From: Streptomyces barringtoniae
GTDB lineage: Bacteria > Actinomycetota > Actinomycetes > Streptomycetales > Streptomycetaceae
Length of the DNA stretch: 62,114 nt
Reading direction: 5' to 3'
Assembly (NCBI RefSeq): GCF_020819595.1
Contig: NZ_JAJHNP010000035.1
Coordinates: forward strand, 1-62,114
Shown here piece after piece: positions 1-7,663 of this stretch. Below the pieces are notes generated by a model that made no database searches, was not told the origin of the DNA, and saw only the letters and a program-made list of their open reading frames with translations. Positions within the stretch are counted from its first letter, which is position 1; each line of letters opens with the position of its first letter. Made by a program: the position numbers and the translations under genes.

Positions 1-1
1 C

Positions 2-85
2 GTACAGCACTACGCCGTCAACGACTACTACCCACAGCGCCGGGTGATGGAGCGCATCGCGATCGCCGGCGTCCCGCTGTCCTGA
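2..85 (+). CDS. C-terminal end of an unidentified protein (partial)
   Basis: The window opens inside an open frame that reads 27 residues to a TGA at 83-85. The tail is rich in Tyr and Arg (HYAVNDYYPQRRVMERIAIA). Too little is present to name the family. It precedes the aldehyde dehydrogenase gene in the same direction, so it may belong to the same operon. Confidence 0.45.
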   Translation, partial: VQHYAVNDYYPQRRVMERIAIAGVPLS

Positions 86-272
86 TTACAGCCCCCTTAT
101 CCGGCACCCCTCGCGATCCGGGCCGACCGTCTGCCTGCACACGGTGGCCGTGCCGCTCGCGTTTCCGGCGGGACGGCCACCGTCACCCCGGTCGCCCGGG
201 ACCGCGACGTTCGGCGCCGCGACGCCTGAGTCCCCCTTCCCAACCAGCTTGTTCGCCCCGCCAAGGAGTGAC

Positions 273-1979
273 GTGAACAGCCCCGCCCTCGACACGACCG
301 TCCTCGACCGCGCCCTGAGAGAGCTGCGCCACAACGCTCCGTCCTGGGCGAGCGCGCCGCTCGCCGAACGCATCGGCCTGCTGGAAAGGCTCATGCCCAG
401 GATCCGCGACGGCGCTGCCGAGATGGTCGCGGCGGGCGCCCAGGCCAAGGGATACGGCCCCGACTCGCCGTGGGCCGCAGAAGACTGGGCCGGCGGTCCG
501 TGGTCGCTGGCGCAGCAGGTCACCGCGCGGCTGCACGTGCTGCGGCGCCTGGCCGCCGGCCACGAACCGCTGCACGCGGGCGCGGTCCGCGAGCGAGGCA
601 CCCGCACCTGGGTGGACGTCTTTCCCGCCACCGGCTGGGACAGCCTGCTGCTGGGCGGCTACTCGGCTCGGGTCCGGATGCAGGCCGGGATCGCGGCCGA
701 GCAGGTACGACACCGCGCGGCCGCACGGTACAGGGGTGGTGTGCAGCGCCCCGGCGTGGCGCTGGTCCTGGGAGCCGGCAACGTCGCCTCGCTCACCGCG
801 AGCGACATCCTGCACAAGCTCTACGCCGAGGGCCAGGTCGTCATCGCCAAGATGAACCCGGTCAACGCCTATCTCCGCCCGCACTTCGAGCGGATCTTCG
901 CCGAGTTCACCGAGCGCGGCTGGCTGCGGTTCGTCGACGGAGGCCCCGCCGAAGGCACCTACCTCACCACCCACGACGGCGTGGACTCCATCCACGTCAC
1001 CGGCAGCGACCGCACCCACGACGCCATCGTCTGGGGCACCGACGAACATGCCGAGCGGCGTCGCCGCGAGGACACCCCGCTGACCGACAAACCGCTCACG
1101 AGCGAGCTGGGCGGGGTCAGCCCGTGCATCGTGGTGCCGGGGCCCTGGAGCAAGGCGGACTTCCGCTTCCAGGCCGAGCACATCGTCACGAGCAAGATGA
1201 ACAACTCCGGCCACAACTGCATCGCCAGCCAGGTGCTGGTGCTGCCGCGCTCCTGGCCGGGAACCGAACCGTTGTTGGACGAGATCAGACGGGTGCTGCG
1301 CGCCCTGCCGGCCCGCAGGGACTACTACCCCGGGGCCCATCAGCGGCTTCAGGCCGTACTGGCGGCACACCCGCGGGCCGAGTGCCACGGCGACGACTCC
1401 CGGATCCTGGTCGCGGACATCACCGACCACGACGACATGCTGCTCACCGGCGAGGTCTTCGCTAGTGCGCTGGGCGTCGTCCGCGTGCCGGGCGAGAGTC
1501 CCGCGCACTTCCTGCGCCATGCCGTCGACTTCGCCAACACCGTCCTCCCCGGCACCCTGGGCGCGACCCTGATCGTGCACCCCCGGACCGAGAGGACCCA
1601 GCCCGGTGAGGTGGAAGCGGCCCTGGGCGAACTGCGCTACGGCACCATCGGCGTCAACACCTGGTCCGGCGTCAACTTCCTCCTCGGATATACCCCCTGG
1701 GGTGCCCATCCCGGCCACACCCGGCAGGCGATCGGCAGTGGCATCGGCTTCGTCAACAACGCCTTCATGCTCGAGGACATCGAGAAGACGGTGCTGCGCG
1801 CCCCTTTCGCTCCCGCTCCCCGCAGCCTGTTCACCGGCTGTCCCTCGCTGTCCCCCAAGCCGCCGTACTTCGTCACCAACCGCACCGGCCGCACCACCCT
1901 CGAGCGCATCACCCGCTTCACCACCGCGCCGAACCCCGCCCAACTGCCCGCCGTCTTCGCCTCCGCCCTGCGCGGGTGA
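273..1979 (+). CDS. Aldehyde dehydrogenase family protein
   Basis: Encodes about 568 residues if translation starts at GTG 273, which lies a few bases after an AAGGAG ribosome site at 263-268; a longer in-frame ATG at 144 has no such site. Family features visible are the Rossmann-type GVALVLGAGNVAS segment, the ELGGVSPCIVV stretch typical of the loop before the active site, and GHNCIASQ, which carries the likely nucleophilic cysteine. This family oxidises aldehydes with NAD(P)+ or, in acyl-reductase relatives, reduces acyl substrates. The protein is longer than the usual ~480-500 residues. The next start codon is only 16 bp downstream and looked like an acyl-activating ligase before truncation, so a two-gene carboxylate/aldehyde pathway is plausible. 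The substrate is unknown. Confidence 0.88.
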   Translation: MNSPALDTTVLDRALRELRHNAPSWASAPLAERIGLLERLMPRIRDGAAEMVAAGAQAKGYGPDSPWAAEDWAGGPWSLAQQVTARLHVLRRLAAGHEPLHAGAVRERGTRTWVDVFPATGWDSLLLGGYSARVRMQAGIAAEQVRHRAAARYRGGVQRPGVALVLGAGNVASLTASDILHKLYAEGQVVIAKMNPVNAYLRPHFERIFAEFTERGWLRFVDGGPAEGTYLTTHDGVDSIHVTGSDRTHDAIVWGTDEHAERRRREDTPLTDKPLTSELGGVSPCIVVPGPWSKADFRFQAEHIVTSKMNNSGHNCIASQVLVLPRSWPGTEPLLDEIRRVLRALPARRDYYPGAHQRLQAVLAAHPRAECHGDDSRILVADITDHDDMLLTGEVFASALGVVRVPGESPAHFLRHAVDFANTVLPGTLGATLIVHPRTERTQPGEVEAALGELRYGTIGVNTWSGVNFLLGYTPWGAHPGHTRQAIGSGIGFVNNAFMLEDIEKTVLRAPFAPAPRSLFTGCPSLSPKPPYFVTNRTGRTTLERITRFTTAPNPAQLPAVFASALRG

Positions 1980-1995
1980 CCAGGAAGAAACTCGA

Positions 1996-2055
1996 ATGAA
2001 CCTCAACGACTTCCTCACGCGCGCCGCCCACGCCCACGGCGACCGGCCGTTCTAG
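1996..2055 (+). pseudogene. Truncated start of an acyl-CoA synthetase-like (AMP ligase) gene
   Basis: ATG 1996 follows an AGGAAG site and reads MNLNDFLTRAAHAHGDRPF before a TAG. This resembles the opening of AMP-dependent fatty-acid/acyl-CoA ligases (a short helix, then an RAAxxHGDRP motif). Nothing of the remaining ~500 residues is found downstream; instead transposase debris begins. I read it as an operon partner of the aldehyde dehydrogenase lost by insertion or deletion. A genuine 19-residue peptide is possible but less likely. Confidence 0.5.
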
Positions 2056-2275
2056 GCGCCGGGGGACAAGGCTCTGACAGGAGATTTCCCAAGAGACCGG
2101 CGGGACCCCGTGAGATGTGGGCTGCTGGGCATATCGACGCCCATGACGCCCATTCACACGGCCGTCCGACGCGAGGCTCGGTCATGCCGGCGAGTGGGCT
2201 CTCGGATCGTCGGTCTGGCCATCCGCCTTCACCGGGCGGTGGAGGCGGGCCAGGCTGCTGCAGTCGGTGCAGCTC

Positions 2276-2342
2276 CGTCTGCTACCTCCAGCTCCTGCCG
2301 TCCTACGCACCCGACCTCAACCCTGTCGAAGGTATCGGGTGA
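2276..2342 (+). mobile_element. IS630-family transposase remnant
   Basis: A short stretch translates to LQLLPSYAPDLNPVEGIG. This matches the highly conserved LPxYxPxLNPxExxW block around the last catalytic acidic residue of IS630/Tc1-type DDE transposases. The tryptophan is replaced and a stop follows at once. No other part of the transposase is recognisable, so this is a scar. Confidence 0.7.
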
Positions 2343-2661
2343 ACCGTCGTACCCACTCAGTGCCCATTCCGAGGGGACGCAGCGGGGAACCACAGGGAAC
2401 GACAGGCTCGGCTGCGCTCTGTCCAGGTCGGAGTCTCGGCAGGTCGGCCAGAGGCCACATACGTCGTCTTCCAAACAGGTGCTCCGTCGACCTCCGTGGG
2501 CGTGAGAGCGCTGGGCCGTCTGTGGGCCGTCCGAGAGTGGCCAACGACGACAGACGACGACAGTTGCCGACCGCTCTTTCACTGCTCAGCGACGGTGCGC
2601 CGGGTACCGCCCGAGGTGCCAATCGGCATGTACGTCGAGGGCTTCGGGCGGTCCAGTCCGG
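2343..2661. other. Non-coding stretch with no recognisable gene
   Basis: About 320 bp between the IS630 scrap and the stop of the SpoIIE phosphatase gene. The open frames here are overlapping, low-complexity and lack ribosome sites. I see no RNA gene or convincing terminator. Confidence 0.4.
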
Positions 2662-4128
2662 TCACGCGGCCGGTGCCAGGTCGGGGGCGACGGGAAGTGA
2701 TGGGGCCGGCTGCTCGGCCCAGACGATCTTCCCGGTGGGGGTGAAGCGGGCTCCCCACCGCGCGGCGAGCTGGGCGACGATGAAGATTCCGCGGCCGCCT
2801 TCGTCCGTGTCCGTTGCGTAGCGCAGGTGCGGGGAGGTGCTGCTGCGGTCGCTGACCTCCACCACCAGGCTGGTATCGAGCAGAAGGCGCAGGTGGGCAG
2901 GGGGTGTCCCGTAGCGGATGGCGTTGGTGACCAGCTCGCTGAGGATCAGTTTGGTAGTGGATGCCGTCTCCTCCAGGTTCCAGTCGGCCAGCTTCGCGGA
3001 CACCTCGGCGCGCAGGGCGGGCACTGCGGCAGGAGAGGCCGGGATGTCCCAGTCGGCGATTTGGTTTTGCGGAAACGTACGGGTGCGGGCGATCAGGAGA
3101 GCGACGTCATCGACTGGCCGGGCGGGGAGCACTGCCTCCAGGACCTTCTGGCACGTCTCCTCCGGGTCGAGCCCCGCACCGGAGAGCGTGTCGCACAGCA
3201 GCTTCAGGCCGGCCCCGACATCGCGGTAACGGTTCTTGATGAGCCCGTCGGTGTAGAGCACGAGCTGGGTGTTATCCGGCAGCTGTTGCTCGACGGCCTC
3301 GAAGCGCAGACCGCCGACGCCGAGCGGCGGTCCTTCGGGCAGGTCGATAATCTCCACGCGGCCGTCTGGACGGACGATGGCGGGCGGGAAATGACCGGCC
3401 CTTGCCATCGTGCAGCTACCGGCGACCGGGTCGTAGATCGCATACAGGCACGTGGCCGCGATGGTCCCCTCTTGGCCGGCGCCCGCTTCGGCGTCCATTT
3501 GCTTGACCACGTCGTCGAGGCGAGCCAGTAGTTCGTCCGGGGGCTGGTCGAGGGTGGAGAAATTGAGGACCGCGGTGCGCAGCCGCCCCATGGTGACCGC
3601 GGAGCGCAGGCCGTGGCCGACCACGTCCCCGACCACCAGGGCGGTGCGGAAGCCCGGGAGAGGGATCACGTCGAACCAGTCCCCACCGACCTCGGCCTCG
3701 GCCGGGACGTAGCGGCACGCCGCCCGGACGGCACAGGTGTCCGGCAGCACACGGGGCAGCAGGCTGCGCTGCAAGGTGGTGGCGATGGCGCGCTCACGGG
3801 AGTAGCGGCGAGCCAGCTGAGAGACCGCAAGGCCGACGCCGAGCAGCAGCCCGGCGGTGACGATGTCGGCCGCGCGGTTGAAGCGGATGAAGGTTCCGTA
3901 CGGAGCGGTGAAGAAGAAGGCGAACCACACGGCGGCGGACAGGGCCGTCAGGACCGCGACCCAGCGGTAGCTGAGGGCAGCCACCGTCGCGACGACCAAC
4001 ATCAGGATCAGGGCCACGTTGTTCTGGGACAGGATGGCTCGGACGGGGAGCAGCAGCGCGCATACGGCGAGCGGGACTGTCACTGCCGCAAGGAGCGCGG
4101 CCAACCCCCTGACGACACCACGAGGCAT
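2662..4128 (-). CDS. Membrane SpoIIE-type protein phosphatase with HATPase domain
   Basis: A 488-residue protein starting at ATG 4126-4128, with GGAGGT just upstream; the longer frame to 4284 lacks a site. Residues ~1-90 form four hydrophobic segments like the DUF4118/KdpD sensor module. The middle is a PP2C-type SpoIIE phosphatase (GGDWFDVIPL and VGDVVGHGL hold metal-binding acidic residues; RAGHFPP and DDVALL follow). The C-terminal ~130 residues are an RsbW/HATPase_c_2 kinase fold (LSELVTNAIRYG N-box, DEGGRGIFIV G-box). In streptomycetes such proteins act in partner-switching control of anti-sigma/anti-anti-sigma factors. No sigma or anti-anti-sigma gene is adjacent, so the target is unknown. 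Confidence 0.9.
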   Translation of the reverse strand: MPRGVVRGLAALLAAVTVPLAVCALLLPVRAILSQNNVALILMLVVATVAALSYRWVAVLTALSAAVWFAFFFTAPYGTFIRFNRAADIVTAGLLLGVGLAVSQLARRYSRERAIATTLQRSLLPRVLPDTCAVRAACRYVPAEAEVGGDWFDVIPLPGFRTALVVGDVVGHGLRSAVTMGRLRTAVLNFSTLDQPPDELLARLDDVVKQMDAEAGAGQEGTIAATCLYAIYDPVAGSCTMARAGHFPPAIVRPDGRVEIIDLPEGPPLGVGGLRFEAVEQQLPDNTQLVLYTDGLIKNRYRDVGAGLKLLCDTLSGAGLDPEETCQKVLEAVLPARPVDDVALLIARTRTFPQNQIADWDIPASPAAVPALRAEVSAKLADWNLEETASTTKLILSELVTNAIRYGTPPAHLRLLLDTSLVVEVSDRSSTSPHLRYATDTDEGGRGIFIVAQLAARWGARFTPTGKIVWAEQPAPSLPVAPDLAPAA

Positions 4129-4520
4129 GCACACCTCCCTCGTCTCCGGTCTAGCAGGGCTCACGCGGCGCGGCCAGTCGATGCGGGTCTCGCCGGAACC
4201 CCGGGTCGAGGCCCTCGACGGCGTCCGCGAGCCTGCAGAAGCGTGGGCATGCCACTTTTGTCCCGCTCCTGTCGCCAGAGACAACAGGCGAGCTTGTCAA
4301 TGTCGCGTGCGGCAGCTCCGACCAGAACTTTCGAAAAACGCGCCCAAACCCGCCGTGCAGGCACGCCGCGCGGCCCTCTCACCGGACCGGCTCTATCCCG
4401 CAGGTGGGAGAGCCGACCGCTACCCTGCGGGCCAACAACCCCGCGCAAAAGGGCCAACCACAGCGCTCACGGGCCAGGTGAAGCGCTCAGTCTCAGAACA
4501 GTGGTCGGGTAGCGGACCAG

Positions 4521-4538
4521 GTATGCCGAGCGGCATAC
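4521..4538. promoter_or_regulatory. Perfect palindrome, likely operator of the antitoxin/Fic-like operon
   Basis: Sequence GTATGCCG-AG-CGGCATAC has perfect 8-bp arms and sits 9 bp before the antitoxin ATG. A second inverted repeat (GGTAT 4544-4548, ATACC 4554-4558) straddles the start codon and shares the GTAT/ATAC core. Ribbon-helix-helix antitoxins usually repress their own operon from such sites. No separate Shine-Dalgarno fits between palindrome and ATG, so the message may be nearly leaderless. Confidence 0.6.
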
Positions 4539-4546
4539 TCTGAGGT

Positions 4547-4795
4547 ATGGCAGATACCAGCGTCAAGATCGACGACGAAACGCGTGACCTCTTCAAGGCC
4601 CTGGCCGACGACCGCGGAATGTCCATGAAGGACTACCTCGCCGACCTCGCCCGGCGGGAAGAAACGGCGCGCCGCCTGGATACGGCAACCGCGGCCTTCC
4701 GACGTGTGATCAACGAGCCCGGCCTCATGGAAGCCTTCGACGCGGAGTTCGGCGGACTTCCGACGGTACCGCGCGACACCCCGCGGGCGGCCTGA
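4547..4795 (+). CDS. Ribbon-helix-helix-like antitoxin
   Basis: An 82-residue protein. The N-terminus (TSVKIDDETRDLFKALADDRGMSMKDYL) has the strand-helix-helix pattern of an RHH DNA-binding domain: alternating strand residues 3-8, then a DETRD helix and a second helix near 24-34. The C-terminal half (REETARRLDTATAAFRRVI) is helical and polar, as expected for a toxin-neutralising tail. The next gene starts 4 nt after its stop, so the two are co-transcribed and probably translationally coupled. The palindrome over the promoter supports autoregulation. The RHH assignment is by pattern only. Confidence 0.72.
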   Translation: MADTSVKIDDETRDLFKALADDRGMSMKDYLADLARREETARRLDTATAAFRRVINEPGLMEAFDAEFGGLPTVPRDTPRAA

Positions 4796-4798
4796 CCT

Positions 4799-5185
4799 GT
4801 GCCTGGTCCCGAGCTGTACGTCGACTACCGGTGGTTCTTGGAGCGCCAGGAAGAGCTCCTACCGGACGACCTGACCGTGAACGACTTTTCCGTCCTGGTC
4901 GGCATGGCGGCCCGTCACCGGGTGGACCCGCCCCGGCATGACCAGCACCCTGACGCCTTCTGGCGGGCCGCCGTGCTTCTGGAGGAGTGCGTGTTGCTCC
5001 GCCCTCTCCCGGCCCGCAACGAGGTGTTCGGCTACGGCGTCGCTGTCGCCTATCTGGAGGCCTCCGGACAACGCATCGACACAAAGTTCGAGCTATGGCG
5101 AGAACTGATCTACGACATCCGCGCCCTGCGCGTGGACTCCTATGAAGTCGCCGACCGTCTGCGCTCCTGGAGCACCAACGAGTAA
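4799..5185 (+). CDS. Fic/Doc-like toxin component with a degenerate active-site motif
   Basis: 128 residues from GTG 4799, immediately after the antitoxin stop. Size and the helical pattern around LLRPLPARNEVFGYGVAVAYLEASG resemble the small Doc-type Fic proteins that streptomycete annotation calls 'fic family toxin component'. Active Fic/Doc enzymes AMPylate or phosphorylate targets with an HxFx(D/E)GNxxR loop. Here the aligned segment (residues ~68-78) has Arg in place of the catalytic His and lacks the acidic residue and the Gly, keeping only the Asn. It may use another chemistry, be an inactive scaffold, or be decaying. Pairing with the upstream antitoxin-like gene is clear from spacing. 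Confidence 0.68.
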   Translation: MPGPELYVDYRWFLERQEELLPDDLTVNDFSVLVGMAARHRVDPPRHDQHPDAFWRAAVLLEECVLLRPLPARNEVFGYGVAVAYLEASGQRIDTKFELWRELIYDIRALRVDSYEVADRLRSWSTNE

Positions 5186-5252
5186 TCGCCCTGGTAAAGC
5201 CCTTATAAGCGCGCGAGCATGCATTGTCAGTGCCATCGGCCATGATGGGGAT

Positions 5253-5368
5253 ATGGCGATCTCGGCACCTCAGCGGATTCCGTCGGCACTGCTTCCGTCC
5301 CTGCCGCAGGGTGAGGAAGCGTCGACACACTGATCGAAGCCGGTGACAGCGACGTGAAACGTGGCTGA
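5253..5368 (+). pseudogene. Small hypothetical ORF, probably frameshifted
   Basis: ATG 5253 reads MAISAPQRIPSALLPSLPQGEEAS and then stops early. One base shift near 5320 restores TLIEAGDSDVKRG ending at TGA 5366-5368, which overlaps the ATG of the next small ORF (TGATG). That overlap suggests the shifted version was once a coupled upstream gene. Function unknown. Confidence 0.35.
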
Positions 5369-5553
5369 TGCCTGCGCTCGACAACGACTTCCAGGCCACA
5401 CCCTGCCCTGTCTGCCACAGCTACCGCATCGAGGGCTCCTACGGCATCTCCGGGATCCGCTTCACGACGCTGCCCCAGACCGTCGAATGCAAGGACTGCC
5501 GCAGTGATATCCCTGCACGCGATCCCGGCCCCGAAGGGCCGTCCGAGCAATAG
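5368..5553 (+). CDS. Small zinc-ribbon-like hypothetical protein
   Basis: 61 residues with two CxxC pairs (CPVC near residue 13 and CKDC near residue 42) separated by about 26 residues, the spacing of a zinc ribbon. The middle (YGISGIRFTTLPQTVE) looks like beta strands. Its ATG overlaps the stop of the small upstream frame (TGATG), consistent with coupled translation, though no clear ribosome site is present. The role is unknown; it could bind nucleic acid or be a structural zinc protein. Confidence 0.45.
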   Translation: MPALDNDFQATPCPVCHSYRIEGSYGISGIRFTTLPQTVECKDCRSDIPARDPGPEGPSEQ

Positions 5554-5565
5554 CTCGCGTAGATA

Positions 5566-5796
5566 CTGGCTCTCATCGCAGAAGGCCCGGATCCCCAGCA
5601 GGACGTTACCTACCGAGCGCCGGTCGGTTCCGTCGATCTCAGGGCGTTCGACGACGACGGCAACTCGTACGAGATCCATGCATGCCACGACTGCCTGCCG
5701 TGGCACGCCGAGGTCGTGGTCGTTGACGGGGAGATCTTCGTCAGGGAATGGCATGCCGTCGGATGCCCGCAGTTCCAGCAGCTCATCCAGGACTGA
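5566..5796 (+). CDS. Hypothetical protein ORF lacking a canonical start
   Basis: This frame follows the zinc-ribbon ORF in the same phase, separated only by TAG-CTC-GCG-TAG. From CTG 5566 it encodes ~76 residues (…VDLRAFDDDGNSYEIHACHDCLPWHAEV… to …GCPQFQQLIQD). Codon bias is typical of real Streptomyces coding DNA, with a CHDC pair and an HA/WH-rich core. There is no ATG, GTG or TTG at the 5' end. It could use CTG, could once have been fused to the upstream ORF, or could be a pseudogene. Confidence 0.4.
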   Translation: MALIAEGPDPQQDVTYRAPVGSVDLRAFDDDGNSYEIHACHDCLPWHAEVVVVDGEIFVREWHAVGCPQFQQLIQD

Positions 5797-5846
5797 GACG
5801 GGAGCCCATCGCTCGGGGCCAACTCACCCCGATAGGTGATGATGGT

Positions 5847-5978
5847 GTGGTGAGGCTGGACCTGAGTAACTTCGAACTCCTCTGGCCCACATCGCTGTTC
5901 GACCAAGGCGACGAGCTCGCCGCCGCCCGGGCGGCCAACTGTGAGCTCATGGCCCAGCTCAACAGCCCACCGGGCTGA
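5847..5978 (+). CDS. Small hypothetical protein
   Basis: From GTG 5847 (alternative 5850) the frame gives ~43 residues ending in DELAAARAANCELMAQLNSPPG, with GGTGAT just upstream as a weak ribosome site. Acidic and Ala-rich with coding-like codon use. No family recognised. It lies between the small-ORF cluster and the convergent oxidoreductase gene. Confidence 0.3.
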   Translation: MVRLDLSNFELLWPTSLFDQGDELAAARAANCELMAQLNSPPG

Positions 5979-6069
5979 GCACAGCCCGGGCCGGTCGCTC
6001 GATGGCCGGCGGTCGGCGGCGTATCTGTTCTGGATGTGGGCCCGGCGGGGGCGGTGCACTGTGTGCGGA

Positions 6070-6666
6070 TCAGCGGGCGATCGAGATCGCGAAGGGCGCG
6101 AATCCGCTGGACCGAATCACGTGCGGTACGAACAGTATCGCGGCTTCCGTGGCGCGGGCGGTTTGGATCCCGCCGAGATCAGTGATCCACTCCTTGCGCC
6201 AGCCGAGGTTGATGAGCAGTTCACGGACGGTCTGCTTGGCCTGCGGGTCGTCGCCGGAGAGGAAGGCGTCGGGCGCCTGGGTGAGCGTGGCTGGCGCGGT
6301 CATCACCGGGAAGAGCATGGTGTTGAGTGTCTTGACGACGCGCGTTTCGGGGAGCGCTTCCTGGAGTTGCTCGGCGAGGCTTGAGCCGGGGTAGATCAGG
6401 TGGGCAGGCAGTCCGTCCGGTCCGTCGACGGTGGCGTTGGAGACGTCGACGAGGATCTTGTCGCGCAGTTCCTCGCGCAGGGCGACGAGCCGGTCGAGAG
6501 ACCCGGCTCCCGGGGTGGCGTTGATGACGATCTGGGCTGTCCGGGCAGCGTCGGTGGCGGCGCCCGGCGTGCGGTCCGCCACGGTCACCTCATGCCCTGC
6601 CTGGGTGAGGGCTGTGGCCAGACTGCCGCCGACGCGGCCGTTTCCGAGAATTGCGATCGTGGTCAT
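6070..6666 (-). CDS. NADPH-dependent F420 reductase-like / NAD(P)-binding oxidoreductase
   Basis: 198 residues. The N-terminus TIAILGNGRVGGSLATALTQAGHEV is a Rossmann GxGxxG nucleotide-binding fold, followed by VTVADRTPG and the VVKTLNTMLFPVM segment typical of the F420-dependent NADP reductase-like (NADP_oxidored/F420_oxidored) family. Length fits these single-domain enzymes. It lies 41 bp downstream of the inositol-phosphatase-like gene on the same strand, so they form a two-gene operon divergent from a LysR regulator. Substrate unknown; it could use NADP+ or F420. Confidence 0.8.
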   Translation of the reverse strand: MTTIAILGNGRVGGSLATALTQAGHEVTVADRTPGAATDAARTAQIVINATPGAGSLDRLVALREELRDKILVDVSNATVDGPDGLPAHLIYPGSSLAEQLQEALPETRVVKTLNTMLFPVMTAPATLTQAPDAFLSGDDPQAKQTVRELLINLGWRKEWITDLGGIQTARATEAAILFVPHVIRSSGFAPFAISIAR

Positions 6667-6707
6667 GCTGATCTGGTCCTTCCGTGCGTGCAGGTCGTGG
6701 TGCCCGG

Positions 6708-7526
6708 TCAGCGTGAGAGCGTGGCGACGGCCTCGGCGTGGACGCCGGGCGCGGCGGCCAGGAAACTTTCGCTCTGCGGGGTCCAGGGGCGGCCCTCGGC
6801 GTCGGAGGTCTGTCCGCCGGCCTCGGTGACGAGCAGCGCCCCGGGAAGCAGGTCCGCGCGGGCGCCGGCGAACTGCCAGAAGGCGTCGATCCGGCCGGCG
6901 GCCACGTTCAGCAGGTGCAGGGTCGCGGGCACGGCGGTGCGGACGACGAGCGCGTCGAAGAGCATGGCGGTGATCGAGGAGCCGACGCGCCGCACGACCT
7001 TCTCGTCCTCGTCCGGCCGGGCCTGGCTGGTGGCCACGATGCTCAGGCCGAGGTCCGTGGTCTGGGAGACGTGCAGCGGTCGGCCGTCGAGGTAGGCGCC
7101 CGCGCCGGTGAGCGCGGTGTAGGTCTCGCCGGTCAACGGCAGGTGGACCGCGGTGAGCACCGGATGGTTCTCACGCACGAGGGTGGCGGTCACCGCCCAC
7201 TCCGGCAGGGCGTGAAGATGGTTGACGTTGCCTTCGGCCGGATCCACGACCCACCATTCGCCGGGCGGCAGCGCCCCGCCGTCCAGTTCGTCCTCCACCC
7301 AGCCGGCGTCCGGGCGCAGGCGCGTGAGGCGGGGGCGCAGGATGTCGAGGGCCGTGTCGTCGTTGTCGGCGAGCGCGCGCATCAGCTCTTCGCGGCTCTG
7401 GTAGCGGACCACCCCGCCGAAGCGCTCGTGCAGCGCCGAACCGGCCGCGCGCACGGCGATCGCGGTCTGGCCGAGCAGGTCGGCGTCGGAGGCGGCGACG
7501 TCAGTGGTCTGAAGCCTTTCGGACAT
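6708..7526 (-). CDS. Inositol monophosphatase family protein
   Basis: 272 residues with an AAGGGAG site 6 nt before ATG 7526. It follows the IMPase plan: an ED-containing segment (GWVEDE, ~75-80), the metal loop WVVDPAEGN (~92-100, canonical WIIDPIDGT) and a C-terminal ADLLPGALLVTEAGG (canonical WDxAAGxLLxxEAGG). The first Asp of the metal loop is kept, but the second is Glu, the Thr is Asn, and the usual Trp of the C-terminal motif is Ala. These changes may alter metal binding or substrate range. The family removes phosphate from sugar or inositol phosphates. It is the first gene of the operon and probably controlled by the divergent LysR protein. Confidence 0.83.
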   Translation of the reverse strand: MSERLQTTDVAASDADLLGQTAIAVRAAGSALHERFGGVVRYQSREELMRALADNDDTALDILRPRLTRLRPDAGWVEDELDGGALPPGEWWVVDPAEGNVNHLHALPEWAVTATLVRENHPVLTAVHLPLTGETYTALTGAGAYLDGRPLHVSQTTDLGLSIVATSQARPDEDEKVVRRVGSSITAMLFDALVVRTAVPATLHLLNVAAGRIDAFWQFAGARADLLPGALLVTEAGGQTSDAEGRPWTPQSESFLAAAPGVHAEAVATLSR

Positions 7527-7663
7527 GGTGAACTCCCTTTTGAGAAGGAGGGGATGGGGCCGTTCGGGCCGAACTGCGCGCTCTGTTCAGCGCTCTGGTC
7601 TCGAAGGTATACAGCCCCTTGATTAACCTCAACTGCATGTAAAGCACGGCTAGGATTACTCGC
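7527..7663. promoter_or_regulatory. Divergent promoter region with probable LysR binding site
   Basis: 137 bp separate the IMPase and LysR starts. It contains an AT-rich stretch at ~7619-7645 (TGATTAACCTCAACTGCATG…), unusual for this genome. It probably holds the LysR regulator's site and both promoters. Divergent placement is the classical arrangement for LysR control of the neighbouring operon and itself. Confidence 0.5.

Noticed and set aside
183..2018. 611-codon minus-strand frame opposite the aldehyde dehydrogenase
   Set aside because: A shadow of the real gene's codon bias; low-complexity Gly/Ala/Arg/Val composition, no motif, and no ribosome site.
2343..2661. Possible structured RNA or attachment site
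   Set aside because: No cloverleaf, tRNA 3' end, pseudoknot or flanking direct repeat could be identified by eye.
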